From Vibrio sp. RE88 (GTDB lineage: Bacteria; Pseudomonadota; Gammaproteobacteria; Enterobacterales; Vibrionaceae), in assembly GCF_013113835.1 (NCBI RefSeq), contig NZ_VTYQ01000008.1:124001-188000 (forward strand): DNA of 64,000 nucleotides, in the 5' to 3' direction. The translations under genes were made by a program, and so were the position numbers. Each line of letters starts with the position of its first letter. Position 1 is the stretch's first letter. The notes under the pieces are model-generated. The model was not told the DNA's origin. It saw only the letters and a list, made by a program, of their open reading frames with translations, and did no database searches. Below, one piece after another: positions 25,526-34,073 of this stretch.

Positions 25526-25554
25526 CTTGTAAATTTACAATTTAACATCGATGT
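25526..25554. promoter_or_regulatory. Paired perfect palindromes in the divergent promoter region
   Basis: Two perfect palindromes lie almost side by side: ttgtaaatttacaa (25526-25539) and aacatcgatgtt (25543-25554). They sit 10-38 bp upstream of the GfcA-like start, between the two divergent export operons. They could be operators; the binding protein is unknown. Confidence 0.4.
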
Positions 25555-25758
25555 TGAAGCAAAGTTATTTGCTCCAGTTTTGATTCTATTTCACTTTGTT
25601 ATATCTGTAAAAATTAAAATAACTTTAATGCAAGCTGATCACAATATGGTGGATTGCTTAATCCATAGTGGTCTTTATAATGAGTCCAGATGTAGGAAGC
25701 TAGCATAGAGTTGTTTGTACCTATCATCTATTCGATTCAGATATATAAAGTGGGGCAC

Positions 25759-27024
25759 ATGTCAAGGATAGAGCGACTGAGATTATTCATACCATTCACA
25801 TCTATTTTGTTAATTAGTAGCAATGTCCATTCTTCACCTTGGATCGAAGCAAATGACCCGTTTCTCAGATCATCTATGGTTGCGCTAAGTGATGGAGGCG
25901 TGCTTAACGGGGTTACTAGTACATTTCCATTACGTTGGTCATCTGTTGCAGGAGATGGCTATGCCAGCGATACTTCTGATTACTTAGATGATGAATTTGC
26001 GCATTTTAATTACGCATTGCAGACGGCTAAACTCAATCGTGGCAATCGCCGCTTTGCAATGTCTGGTAGTAATAAGACGCTAGATAACGGTTGGTTTGCA
26101 GATGTAGAGCGCGATAAGTGGGCTGTAGAGGCGAGCTATGAACATCTAGCTAACAGCTATGCGTTTAGGCTCAATTCTTCTTACCTAGAGCACGCCAATG
26201 ATCCAGAACTTTCTTTTAAAGACAGTTACATTGCACTCAATGCTGGTCGTGCGTTGCTTGATGTGAGTATGCTACCTAGGTGGTGGGGATACGGTTGGAA
26301 TCATAGTCTCATTTTAGCAACGTCTGGAAATGATTTAGATGCTGGTCTGAGCTGGATCGGAGACAATCTTTTTCTTGGAGTGTGGAGTTTAAATATTGTG
26401 ACGTCAAAGTTAGAGGACCTCGATTATGATTACAGAACCTCTATGAGATATGCTAGTAAACTGAATTCTTGGTTAGAGCTCGGTTTGACTCAACATAATT
26501 GGTTTGAAGCAAATAAGAATTACGTAGAAAAAAATCAAAAGCAATCAGCTGTTGATGTAAAGCTAACTTTGCCAAGACTACATAATGTGCAACATGGGTT
26601 GTATGCTGAAGTAGCCTCAGCTCAAAAGGAACATGGCTTAGGTGCTTATCTAATAGGCTGGAGTGGTCATAAGCCTGTATTCAACAGCTCATTACGTGTG
26701 GCGATTGAATATCAGTCAGTAGCTTCGGGTGAATGCAAGTTAATAGTGAGTGAAGGAATTGATAATTACCTGCAGTCTAGTTACCTGAATGAGAGCAGTT
26801 GGTCATTTAGTAGTTACCTTCAACTGGCCAACGATCATCAGGTTTCTGCGATTGTTTCGACTAAAACATTATTGAGTGACAAAAATGATACGCAGGAACA
26901 ATATCAACTTGTTTATCAGCTTCCAGCATTCCAAGGAAGAATTAAGCTTAGCGCAGATTATATCAATAGAGACACCAATGACAGTGAAATGGTATTTGGT
27001 TCTAGGTATGAATTTAGGTTTTGA
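25759..27024 (+). CDS. Wzi-family capsule assembly outer-membrane protein
   Basis: Wzi-type barrels attach or organise polysaccharide at the cell surface. The 421-residue protein has a signal peptide (hydrophobic segment about 9-21, then SSPWIEANDPFLR). The mature start is typical of the family, where residues after the signal (DPFLRSSMVALSDGGVL) are conserved. The rest is a beta-rich barrel ending in an aromatic residue (EFRF), the usual outer-membrane insertion signal. The start is set at the ATG at 25759, preceded by GTGGGG; the longer frame adds 16 unlikely residues. It is the first of three plus-strand genes with Wza- and Wzz-like products. Confidence 0.84.
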   Translation: MSRIERLRLFIPFTSILLISSNVHSSPWIEANDPFLRSSMVALSDGGVLNGVTSTFPLRWSSVAGDGYASDTSDYLDDEFAHFNYALQTAKLNRGNRRFAMSGSNKTLDNGWFADVERDKWAVEASYEHLANSYAFRLNSSYLEHANDPELSFKDSYIALNAGRALLDVSMLPRWWGYGWNHSLILATSGNDLDAGLSWIGDNLFLGVWSLNIVTSKLEDLDYDYRTSMRYASKLNSWLELGLTQHNWFEANKNYVEKNQKQSAVDVKLTLPRLHNVQHGLYAEVASAQKEHGLGAYLIGWSGHKPVFNSSLRVAIEYQSVASGECKLIVSEGIDNYLQSSYLNESSWSFSSYLQLANDHQVSAIVSTKTLLSDKNDTQEQYQLVYQLPAFQGRIKLSADYINRDTNDSEMVFGSRYEFRF

Positions 27025-27065
27025 TTGTGTCGCTAACCTCAGAGAACAGAAGATTATATAATTTA

Positions 27066-29747
27066 ATGAGTATCACAACTTTGAAGTTCAATATACATAT
27101 GTTGGCTGCCTCAATACTCCTAAGTGCGAGTGTCAACGCTGCAACGCCAACTCAAGCGCAAATTAATCAGTTTCAATCTCTTCCTAAAGCCCAACAAGAA
27201 CAGCTTGCTCGGCAAATGGGAGTCGATCTTTCTGCAATAAACTCTCTCGGTGCTTCTTCTAGTGTAGATACAGAACCCCCTGAAATGAAGAAACCAGAGA
27301 GAGTGACTGAAGTTTTAGATAAAGGTACTAAAACTGAAAGTGAGCTTGAGAGCAGAGCTCCAGCAGCTGAACTACCTTATTTTGGGTATGATGTTTTTTC
27401 TGGTAATTCACTAGACTTTACACCCGTCGATCATTTGCCCGTCCCTCATGACTACATAATTGCCCCAGGGGATGAAGTCCGAATCCAACTGTATGGAAAG
27501 TCTTATAGTGACTTAAAGTTAAAAGTCGATAGAGAGGGCAAACTCAATATCCCTGAATACGGTCCCGAATATGTTGCTGGGCAAACTTTTAGTGAGTTAA
27601 AAAACTACGTAGCGTCGCTTATCCAGCGTAAATCTATTGGTGTAGAAGCGGTGGTCTCATTAAGTGCCATGCGAACCATGCAGGTGTTTGTTACTGGCGA
27701 TGTTAAGCAGCCTGGTGCTTATAATGTCAATGGGTTGACTACTTTGTCTCAAGCTTTGATTGCTGCTGGGGGTATAAAATTAACAGGTAGTTTACGCAAC
27801 ATTAAAGTAAAACGACTGGGCAAAACAGTTGTTACGTTCGATGCTTATGACTTGATAGTCAATGGTGACTCTAGTCGAGATGTTCGCTTACAAGCTGGAG
27901 ACACTATTCTTGTCCCTGCGAAGCAAGCTGATATTGTTATTAAAGGTGAAGTACTTCGTCCTGCTCATTATGAACTCAATTTAGGTGGCCGCTTAAATGG
28001 TTTAATCAATATCGCTGGTGGTGCTTTACCTAGTGCTTATTTATCAAAAGTAAGTGTTAAAAGACGTAGCGCAAAGGGTATTGAGCAGCTGACATTAGAT
28101 TTGTCATCACTACATGGGAAAAATTTTAAATTACAAGCAGGTGATGAAGTCTCTTTATTACCAGTTGGGGACAAACTGGAGAATGCCATCGCGCTTCGTG
28201 GTGAACTATTCCGTCAAGGTGCTTATCAATTTGTAGAAGGGCTTAGGATCAGTGATGTGATTAGCCGAGTTGATCTCAAAGAAAATGCCGATCTATCTTA
28301 TGCGCTACTGGTTAGAGAAGAGCCTGACAGTCGTGATATTAGTGTATGGCAATTTGATTTAGGTAAGGTGTTAAAGTCGCCAAGCTCGGTCGACAATTTT
28401 TCTCTTCACAAAGGTGACCAGTTATTTGTATTTGATAATGGCCTCGATGTCGATTATTGGTATAGAGAGCAAAAATCTGCTAGTTCAAAGCGAGTGAAGA
28501 AGCTTAATGAAGATTTAAGTGGGCACAATAGTGAAAATGAGCAGAAAGAGGAATCTAAAAGTGTTGCTATACTGGACTCTGCAACGGGTGCTCTTGTAGA
28601 GAGAGAGCAGCAAAAGAAACTCGATATCGCTGACGATGATAAATTTGCTATGGCAGATGATTTTCGCCTATCTAGTCGAGAGTCATTGCTGAAACCAATC
28701 ATTGAAAGGTTGAAAGCACAGGCTAGCCTTTCTGAACAGGCCAAAATAATCGAAATTACAGGCGCTGTTAAATACCCCGGTGTCTATCCTTTGACTGAGA
28801 ATAGCAGCTTTGAAAAGTTAATTGCTGCTGCAGGTGGTTTTGCTGAACAGGCGTTTTTGTACAGTGCTGAGTTGAGTCGTTCGGAGAAAATAAAGCAAGA
28901 CTTTGTTGTACAACACTACTCTTTTTCCCCAAATGAGATTCTAAGTGGTCAAGATAAGCTTGATATTGAGGCTCAAGATCACATTGTGATCAAAACGCAA
29001 CCTAACTGGCAGCGTGGTAACTCAATCGAATTGCAAGGGGAAGTTGTTTTTCCGGGTACATATACTTTTCAGCGTGGTGAAACGATTCAAGACCTTATTG
29101 AGCGTGCTGGTGGGTTAACTCAGTTTGCATACGCTAAGGGAGCTGTTTTTAGCCGTGAAAGCCTACGCCATCAAGAGGAAGAGCGCTTAAAATTGCTCAA
29201 CCTGCAACTAAAACAAGAAATTGGTAACTTAGCTCTACGTCGCCAAAACTCAAGTGCTACTTATACGACTAGCCCTACAGACGCGATGGCGATTGCTGAC
29301 GAGCTGGCATCGACTGAGGCCATTGGTCGTTTAGTCATTAACCTACCTGAAGCGCTAGCTGGAAATTTTGATGCTGATATTACAGTCGAAAAGGGTGATA
29401 AACTATATGTTCCTGCGAGGCAGCCAGTTGTGAGTGTTATGGGTGAAGTACAGTTTTCCTCTAACCATACCTTTACTCCAGGAATGACGATCGAAGATTA
29501 TATTTCTTCCGCTGGTGGTACTAAAAAACAAGCAGATACGGACCGAATTTATGTTGTGCGTGCTGATGGTTCTGTCATGCTGCCAAATAATTCATTTTGG
29601 TTTAGTCGTAAGTCTAATCCTTTGGAGCCTGGGGATACAATCATCATACCTCTAGATACAGACTACCTAGATGGCTTGAGCACACTGACTTCAGCGACAC
29701 AAATCTTGTACCAAATTGGTGTGGCGTGGAGTGCTGTAAAGGATTAA
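27066..29747 (+). CDS. SLBB-domain polysaccharide export protein (Wza/OtnA-like)
   Basis: A predicted periplasmic/outer-membrane polysaccharide export protein, 893 residues. After a signal peptide (ILLSASVNA) comes a Poly_export domain beginning DYIIAPGDEVRIQLYG. Then there are six SLBB-like repeats, each with a G-[DE]-V then P-G/AGG pattern: VFVTGDVKQPGAY, IVIKGEVLRPAHY, IALRGELFRQGAY, IEITGAVKYPGVY, IELQGEVVFPGTY and VSVMGEVQFSS. It is more than twice the length of E. coli Wza (379) and has no lipobox Cys. The start is the ATG at 27066, although its ribosome-binding site is weak. A TTG at 27021 overlapping the wzi stop is an alternative. Confidence 0.83.
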   Translation: MSITTLKFNIHMLAASILLSASVNAATPTQAQINQFQSLPKAQQEQLARQMGVDLSAINSLGASSSVDTEPPEMKKPERVTEVLDKGTKTESELESRAPAAELPYFGYDVFSGNSLDFTPVDHLPVPHDYIIAPGDEVRIQLYGKSYSDLKLKVDREGKLNIPEYGPEYVAGQTFSELKNYVASLIQRKSIGVEAVVSLSAMRTMQVFVTGDVKQPGAYNVNGLTTLSQALIAAGGIKLTGSLRNIKVKRLGKTVVTFDAYDLIVNGDSSRDVRLQAGDTILVPAKQADIVIKGEVLRPAHYELNLGGRLNGLINIAGGALPSAYLSKVSVKRRSAKGIEQLTLDLSSLHGKNFKLQAGDEVSLLPVGDKLENAIALRGELFRQGAYQFVEGLRISDVISRVDLKENADLSYALLVREEPDSRDISVWQFDLGKVLKSPSSVDNFSLHKGDQLFVFDNGLDVDYWYREQKSASSKRVKKLNEDLSGHNSENEQKEESKSVAILDSATGALVEREQQKKLDIADDDKFAMADDFRLSSRESLLKPIIERLKAQASLSEQAKIIEITGAVKYPGVYPLTENSSFEKLIAAAGGFAEQAFLYSAELSRSEKIKQDFVVQHYSFSPNEILSGQDKLDIEAQDHIVIKTQPNWQRGNSIELQGEVVFPGTYTFQRGETIQDLIERAGGLTQFAYAKGAVFSRESLRHQEEERLKLLNLQLKQEIGNLALRRQNSSATYTTSPTDAMAIADELASTEAIGRLVINLPEALAGNFDADITVEKGDKLYVPARQPVVSVMGEVQFSSNHTFTPGMTIEDYISSAGGTKKQADTDRIYVVRADGSVMLPNNSFWFSRKSNPLEPGDTIIIPLDTDYLDGLSTLTSATQILYQIGVAWSAVKD

Positions 29748-29799
29748 TTAGTTTATGAACCCTCTAAAGTAAGAAGGCTTTTATATTCAAGAAGATATT

Positions 29800-30762
29800 A
29801 TGAACAAACCAGTTATTCATGAAAACACTTTCACTCAAGTTCAAGACTTGCCAATTGCTAATGATGAAATAGATTTAAGAGAGTTATTCCTTGCTCTTTG
29901 GAGGGGAAAGTGGGTCATACTTGTTTCTACGATGGTATTTGCGATAGGTGGCGTTTTATTTGCTTTATCTCAACCGAATACTTATCAAGCATCTGCAACT
30001 TTAGTCGCTGCAAATGACGAAAAAAGCGGTGGTCTTGCCGCCATGGCGAGCCAGTTTGGGGGGTTGGCCTCTTTGGCGGGAATTAATGTTGGAGGGGGAA
30101 AAACAGACGATAAGTCGTTGTCTTTAGCAACATTGAAGTCTCGTAAGTTTATCAATGCATTTATTGATAAATATGCATTGCTTCCAATTTTGATGGCAAC
30201 GAAATCTTGGAATAAAGAGAATAATAAGTTGGTGCTTGACCCAGAACTTTATGACGGTATTCGTTGGCTAAATGATCCAAAAGCCCCTGAAAACTCGCTA
30301 GAGCCTACTGCTTGGGGAGCTTACAAAGCATTTAAAGACATCTTAAATGTCTCCGAGGCAAAAGATACTGGTATTGTAACTGTTAGCATTACTCATGTAT
30401 CCCCATACGTGGCGCAGCAGTGGACACAATGGTTAGTGAGAGAACTCAATTTATGGATGAAAGAAGAATCTTTAACTGAAGCTAACCGAAATATTGAGTA
30501 TCTAGAGCAACAGTTAGACAGAACTAAAGTGGTTGATATGCAGAACGTATTTTATCAGCTTATAGAAGAACAAACCAAAACACTGATGTTGGCAGAGGTG
30601 AAAGATGAATATGCGTTTAAAGTTATCGATCCTCCCGTTATACCCGAAGAAAAGGCAGGTCCCAAAAGAGCATTGATATGCATCCTAGCGACATTGCTTG
30701 GGGGGATGTTAGGTGTAGCGATTGTTCTTGTCCGTTATGCATTTCGTCGAGCAAATGACTAG
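29800..30762 (+). CDS. Wzz/FepE/Etk N-terminal domain protein (chain-length determinant, OtnB-like)
   Basis: A polysaccharide co-polymerase of the inner membrane, 320 residues. The first membrane segment is at about 34-55 after the conserved DLRELFLALWRGKW. A periplasmic coiled region follows, then a second membrane segment at about 290-313, preceded by PPVIPEEKAGPKR, the Pro-rich motif typical of Wzz-type proteins. There is no C-terminal Walker motif, so it lacks the BY-kinase domain of Wzc. It presumably controls chain length or export with the Wza-like protein 52 bp upstream. It resembles OtnB of V. cholerae O139. Confidence 0.83.
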   Translation: MNKPVIHENTFTQVQDLPIANDEIDLRELFLALWRGKWVILVSTMVFAIGGVLFALSQPNTYQASATLVAANDEKSGGLAAMASQFGGLASLAGINVGGGKTDDKSLSLATLKSRKFINAFIDKYALLPILMATKSWNKENNKLVLDPELYDGIRWLNDPKAPENSLEPTAWGAYKAFKDILNVSEAKDTGIVTVSITHVSPYVAQQWTQWLVRELNLWMKEESLTEANRNIEYLEQQLDRTKVVDMQNVFYQLIEEQTKTLMLAEVKDEYAFKVIDPPVIPEEKAGPKRALICILATLLGGMLGVAIVLVRYAFRRAND

Positions 30763-30840
30763 CTAATTAACTATCATAGTTAAGGTGCTCTCGCCTTAGG
30801 TTCTTATCCCCGCTATACTCCTAACCTGAATTTTGGTCCA

Positions 30841-30864
30841 GAGCTGCTTAAAATTAAGCAGCTC
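30841..30864 (+). terminator. Hairpin between the wzz-like gene and the rhodanese gene
   Basis: A 10-bp perfect stem, gagctgctta / taagcagctc, with an aaat loop. It is followed by tattattg, a poor T-run. It may end the export operon or be a 5'-leader hairpin of the rhodanese gene. Confidence 0.5.
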
Positions 30865-30885
30865 TATTATTGAAGAGCACAGGAC

Positions 30886-31320
30886 ATGCAAGAATACATC
30901 GCATTTTTTCAAGAGAACATGATTCTCTCACTAGTATGGGTTGGTCTTTTGGTTGCCCTTATTATGAATATCGTTAAATCAACGACAGCGGCATACAAAG
31001 AGATCACTGCATCACAAACGACACAACTAATGAATCGTGAAAATGGTGTTGTGGTTGATATTCGTAGTAAAGATGAGTTCCGTAAGGGACATATTACCGA
31101 TGCAGTTCACATTTTACCTTCTGATATCAAGGCCGGTAACTTTGGAAGCCTTGAAAACCACAAATCTAGCCCAATCATTGTGGTATGCAAAACAGGTCAG
31201 ACAGCGCAAGAGAGTGCTAACCTTCTGGCAAAAGCGGGCTTCGAAAATGTCAGCTTGCTGAAGAATGGCCTGATTGCTTGGAATGAAGCAAACTTGCCTT
31301 TGGTTAAAGGCAAAAAATAA
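30886..31320 (+). CDS. Membrane-anchored rhodanese-like protein (YibN type)
   Basis: A single-domain rhodanese with an N-terminal membrane segment (about 12-29) and the domain at about 45-140. VVDIRSKDEFRKGHI and VVCKTGQTAQESA are standard rhodanese motifs, with Cys100 (approximately) as the persulfide-carrying residue. The 144-residue length and its position just before secB-gpsA-cysE match YibN of E. coli. The sulfur acceptor is not known. Its own terminator follows. Confidence 0.9.
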   Translation: MQEYIAFFQENMILSLVWVGLLVALIMNIVKSTTAAYKEITASQTTQLMNRENGVVVDIRSKDEFRKGHITDAVHILPSDIKAGNFGSLENHKSSPIIVVCKTGQTAQESANLLAKAGFENVSLLKNGLIAWNEANLPLVKGKK

Positions 31321-31339
31321 ATTTTAGTGGTTTTACTGA

Positions 31340-31370
31340 AAACGCTGATTGAAAAATCAGCGTTTGTTAT
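31340..31370 (+). terminator. Terminator after the rhodanese gene
   Basis: An 11-bp stem, aaacgctgatt / aatcagcgttt, with a gaaa loop, 19 bp after the stop. Confidence 0.75.
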
Positions 31371-31473
31371 AGAGAGATGTGAACATTTCCACGAATTTTA
31401 GCGGAAACCTAGTCATAGCAAGCTCTCTCGGTTAGTCTCCAAGCAGACAACTTGATTATTAAAGGATTTCAAA

Positions 31474-31941
31474 ATGGCTGAAGCAGCACCACAACAAGAC
31501 GCACAAAACTTTGCGATTCAACGTATCTTTCTTAAAGACGTATCTTTTGAAGCGCCTAACTCGCCAAATATGTTCCAGAAAGAGTGGAACCCAGATGTGA
31601 AGCTAGACCTAGACACTCAAAGTCGTGAACTTGGCGAAGGTGTTTATGAAGTTGTTCTACGTCTGACTGTAACGGTTAAGAACGAAGAAGAAACAGCGTT
31701 TTTGTGTGAAGTTCAACAAGGTGGTATTTTTACTGCTGACAAAATGGAAGCAGGCCAGCTTGCGCATTGTCTAGGTGCATTCTGCCCTAACATTCTGTTC
31801 CCATATGCTCGTGAAACGATTTCTAGCCTAGTGGTTAAAGGTACATTCCCACAACTGAACTTAGCGCCAGTTAACTTCGACGCTCTGTTTATGAACTACC
31901 TGCAGCAACAAGCTCAGCAAGAAGGCACTGCGGAAGCTTAA
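31474..31941 (+). CDS. secB: Protein-export chaperone SecB
   Basis: A tetrameric cytosolic chaperone that keeps preproteins unfolded and hands them to SecA. The 155 residues start MAEAAPQQDAQNFAIQRIFLKDVSFE, with the family motifs KDVSFEAPN near 23 and CPNILFPYARETIS near 106. An AAAGGATTTC ribosome-binding site precedes the ATG. A terminator follows, separating it from gpsA. Confidence 0.97.
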   Translation: MAEAAPQQDAQNFAIQRIFLKDVSFEAPNSPNMFQKEWNPDVKLDLDTQSRELGEGVYEVVLRLTVTVKNEEETAFLCEVQQGGIFTADKMEAGQLAHCLGAFCPNILFPYARETISSLVVKGTFPQLNLAPVNFDALFMNYLQQQAQQEGTAEA

Positions 31942-31971
31942 TTGCTTTACCGCTGTTTCTCGGCATAAATA

Positions 31972-32010
31972 AAATGCACAGAGCATCAAAGGATGTGATG
32001 TGCATTTTTT
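31972..32010 (+). terminator. Terminator after secB
   Basis: A long imperfect hairpin with outer arms aaatgcaca and tgtgcattt and inner arms gcatc and gatgt, followed by a T-run. Confidence 0.8.
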
Positions 32011-32091
32011 GTTTATTGCCTACAATGGTTCCTTACACTGAAACCATTCGAAGTTCCAACTTCCAAATTTTTAATACGATCGGGCGGATTA

Positions 32092-33126
32092 ATGACGGAC
32101 TCAGACATTCAAAACGGCTACGGGAAAGAAATCGCTATGACGGTGCTTGGTGCTGGCTCATACGGTACATCTCTGGCTATTTCACTGGCGAGAAATGGCG
32201 CGAATGTGGTGATTTGGGGCCATGACCCTGAGCATATGGCACGTTTGCAGTCGGATAGAGCGAATCACGAATTCTTGCCAGATATTGATTTTCCACAATC
32301 ACTGATTGTTGAGTCAGATTTAGAAAAAGCCGTGCAGGCCAGTCGCGATTTGTTGGTTGTGGTGCCGAGTCATGTGTTTGGCATCGTGCTTAACAACATT
32401 AAGCCTCATCTAAGAGCTGATTCACGTATTTGCTGGGCAACGAAAGGTCTGGAGCCAGAGACTGGGCGCTTGCTGAAAGACGTGGCTGTAGAAGCATTAG
32501 GGGAAGGGTACTCGTTAGCTGTGCTATCAGGGCCTACGTTCGCCAAAGAGCTGGCGATGGGCATGCCAACGGCGATTTCAGTTGCTTCTCCTGATGAGAG
32601 CTTTGTTTCTGAACTTCAGGAGAAAATTCACTGCAGCAAGACGTTTCGAGTCTATGCCAACAGTGACTTTACAGGGATGCAGTTGGGTGGCGCGGTTAAG
32701 AACGTTATTGCGATCGGTGCTGGCATGTCAGACGGCATTGGTTTTGGCGCGAACGCTCGAACTGCTCTGATTACTCGTGGCCTTGCTGAAATGACGCGTC
32801 TTGGCGCTGCATTAGGTGCGCAGCCAGAAACCTTCATGGGTATGGCAGGGTTGGGCGATCTGGTTCTGACTTGTACAGATAACCAATCACGTAACCGTCG
32901 CTTTGGGCTAGCTCTAGGTCAAGGTAAAGATGTGGATACTGCTCAAGATGAGATTGGCCAGGTCGTTGAAGGCTATCGTAATACCAAAGAGGTCTGGCTA
33001 TTGTCACAGCGCATGGGTGTCGAGATGCCAATTGTTGACCAAATTTATCAAGTGTTGTATCAAGGAAAAGATGCACACATGGCAGCAAAAGATTTGCTTG
33101 CTCGTGATAAGAAATCAGAGGCGTAA
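32092..33126 (+). CDS. gpsA: Glycerol-3-phosphate dehydrogenase [NAD(P)+] GpsA
   Basis: Makes sn-glycerol 3-phosphate from dihydroxyacetone phosphate for phospholipid synthesis. The Rossmann motif VLGAGSYGTSLA is at about 18-29. GPTFAKELAMG and LGGAVKNVIAIGAGM supply substrate and catalytic Lys residues. The length is 344 residues. The N-terminal extension MTDSDIQNGYGKE before the Rossmann strand matches other Vibrio GpsA proteins, supporting this start. It lies between secB and cysE, as in many gammaproteobacteria. Confidence 0.95.
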   Translation: MTDSDIQNGYGKEIAMTVLGAGSYGTSLAISLARNGANVVIWGHDPEHMARLQSDRANHEFLPDIDFPQSLIVESDLEKAVQASRDLLVVVPSHVFGIVLNNIKPHLRADSRICWATKGLEPETGRLLKDVAVEALGEGYSLAVLSGPTFAKELAMGMPTAISVASPDESFVSELQEKIHCSKTFRVYANSDFTGMQLGGAVKNVIAIGAGMSDGIGFGANARTALITRGLAEMTRLGAALGAQPETFMGMAGLGDLVLTCTDNQSRNRRFGLALGQGKDVDTAQDEIGQVVEGYRNTKEVWLLSQRMGVEMPIVDQIYQVLYQGKDAHMAAKDLLARDKKSEA

Positions 33127-33185
33127 ACGTCCAAAGACACGGAAAGCGAAAAACACTTAAGCAAGCTTAGGTGAAGGGTTGAGAA

Positions 33186-34007
33186 ATGAAACATTGTGAA
33201 AAACAGAAAGTATGGCAAGCCATTGTTCGCGAAGCGCGAGAGCTTTCAGAACAAGAGCCAATGCTAGCAAGCTTTTACCATGCGACGATCATCAAGCATG
33301 AAAGCCTAGCAGCCGCGCTGAGTTATATTTTAGCCAACAAGCTGAACACAGCGTCTATGCCAGCGATGGCCGTGCGAGAAGTGGTTGAAGAAGCTTTTAA
33401 CGCTGATCACTCGATAACAGAGGCGGCGGCTTGTGACATCTGTGCCACAGTGAATCGAGATCCTGCGGTTTCCATGTACTCAATGCCTTTACTGTACTTG
33501 AAAGGCTATCATGCTTTGCAAGGTTATCGTGTAGCGAACTGGTTATGGCGCCAAGGTCGCATAGCACTGGCCACTTACCTGCAAAACCAGATTTCAGTGG
33601 CGTGCCAGGTGGATATTCACCCGGCGGCAAAAATTGGTCACGGTATCATGCTCGACCACGCAACGGGCATAGTGATTGGTGAAACGGCGGTCGTCGAAAA
33701 TGATGTCTCGATTCTGCAAGACGTGACGTTAGGCGGTACTGGTAAAGAGTGCGGAGATCGACACCCGAAGATCCGCGAAGGGGTGATGATCGGCGCGGGT
33801 GCCAAGATCCTTGGCAATATTGAAGTGGGTGAAGGCGCTAAGATTGGGTCTTGCTCTGTCGTATTGCAGCCAGTTCCTGCTCACACCACGGTGGCGGGTG
33901 TGCCAGCTAAGATTGTTGGCCGTCCTAAAACGGATAAGCCCTCACTGGATATGGATCAACAGTTTAACGGCCGTTCACAAAGCTTTATTGGTGGAGATGG
34001 CATTTAA
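33186..34007 (+). CDS. cysE: Serine O-acetyltransferase CysE
   Basis: Acetylates serine with acetyl-CoA, the committing step of cysteine synthesis. The 273 residues comprise an alpha-helical N-terminal half and a left-handed beta-helix of hexapeptide repeats (from about IHPAAKIGHGIMLDHATG to VGEGAKIGSCSVV). The catalytic DHATGIVIGETA and the DVTLGGTGKE loop are conserved. The C-terminal tail ends IGGDGI; a terminal Ile is needed for the CysK complex in other bacteria. It lies 59 bp after gpsA, probably in one transcript. Confidence 0.96.
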   Translation: MKHCEKQKVWQAIVREARELSEQEPMLASFYHATIIKHESLAAALSYILANKLNTASMPAMAVREVVEEAFNADHSITEAAACDICATVNRDPAVSMYSMPLLYLKGYHALQGYRVANWLWRQGRIALATYLQNQISVACQVDIHPAAKIGHGIMLDHATGIVIGETAVVENDVSILQDVTLGGTGKECGDRHPKIREGVMIGAGAKILGNIEVGEGAKIGSCSVVLQPVPAHTTVAGVPAKIVGRPKTDKPSLDMDQQFNGRSQSFIGGDGI

Positions 34008-34031
34008 AGCTGAACTACTGATAAGAAAACA

Positions 34032-34067
34032 AAAAAAGGGTTGAAGTTTTGGCTTCAACCCTTTTTT
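34032..34067. terminator. Bidirectional terminator cysE/aphA
   Basis: A 15-bp perfect stem, aaaaaagggttgaag / cttcaaccctttttt, with a 6-base loop. It is the strongest terminator in the window. Confidence 0.93.
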
Positions 34068-34073
34068 ATCGCA

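Noticed and set aside
21563..30762. Transposon or integrase carrying the export island
   Set aside because: No transposase, integrase, flanking direct repeat or tRNA was seen; the island boundaries are ordinary terminators or hairpins.
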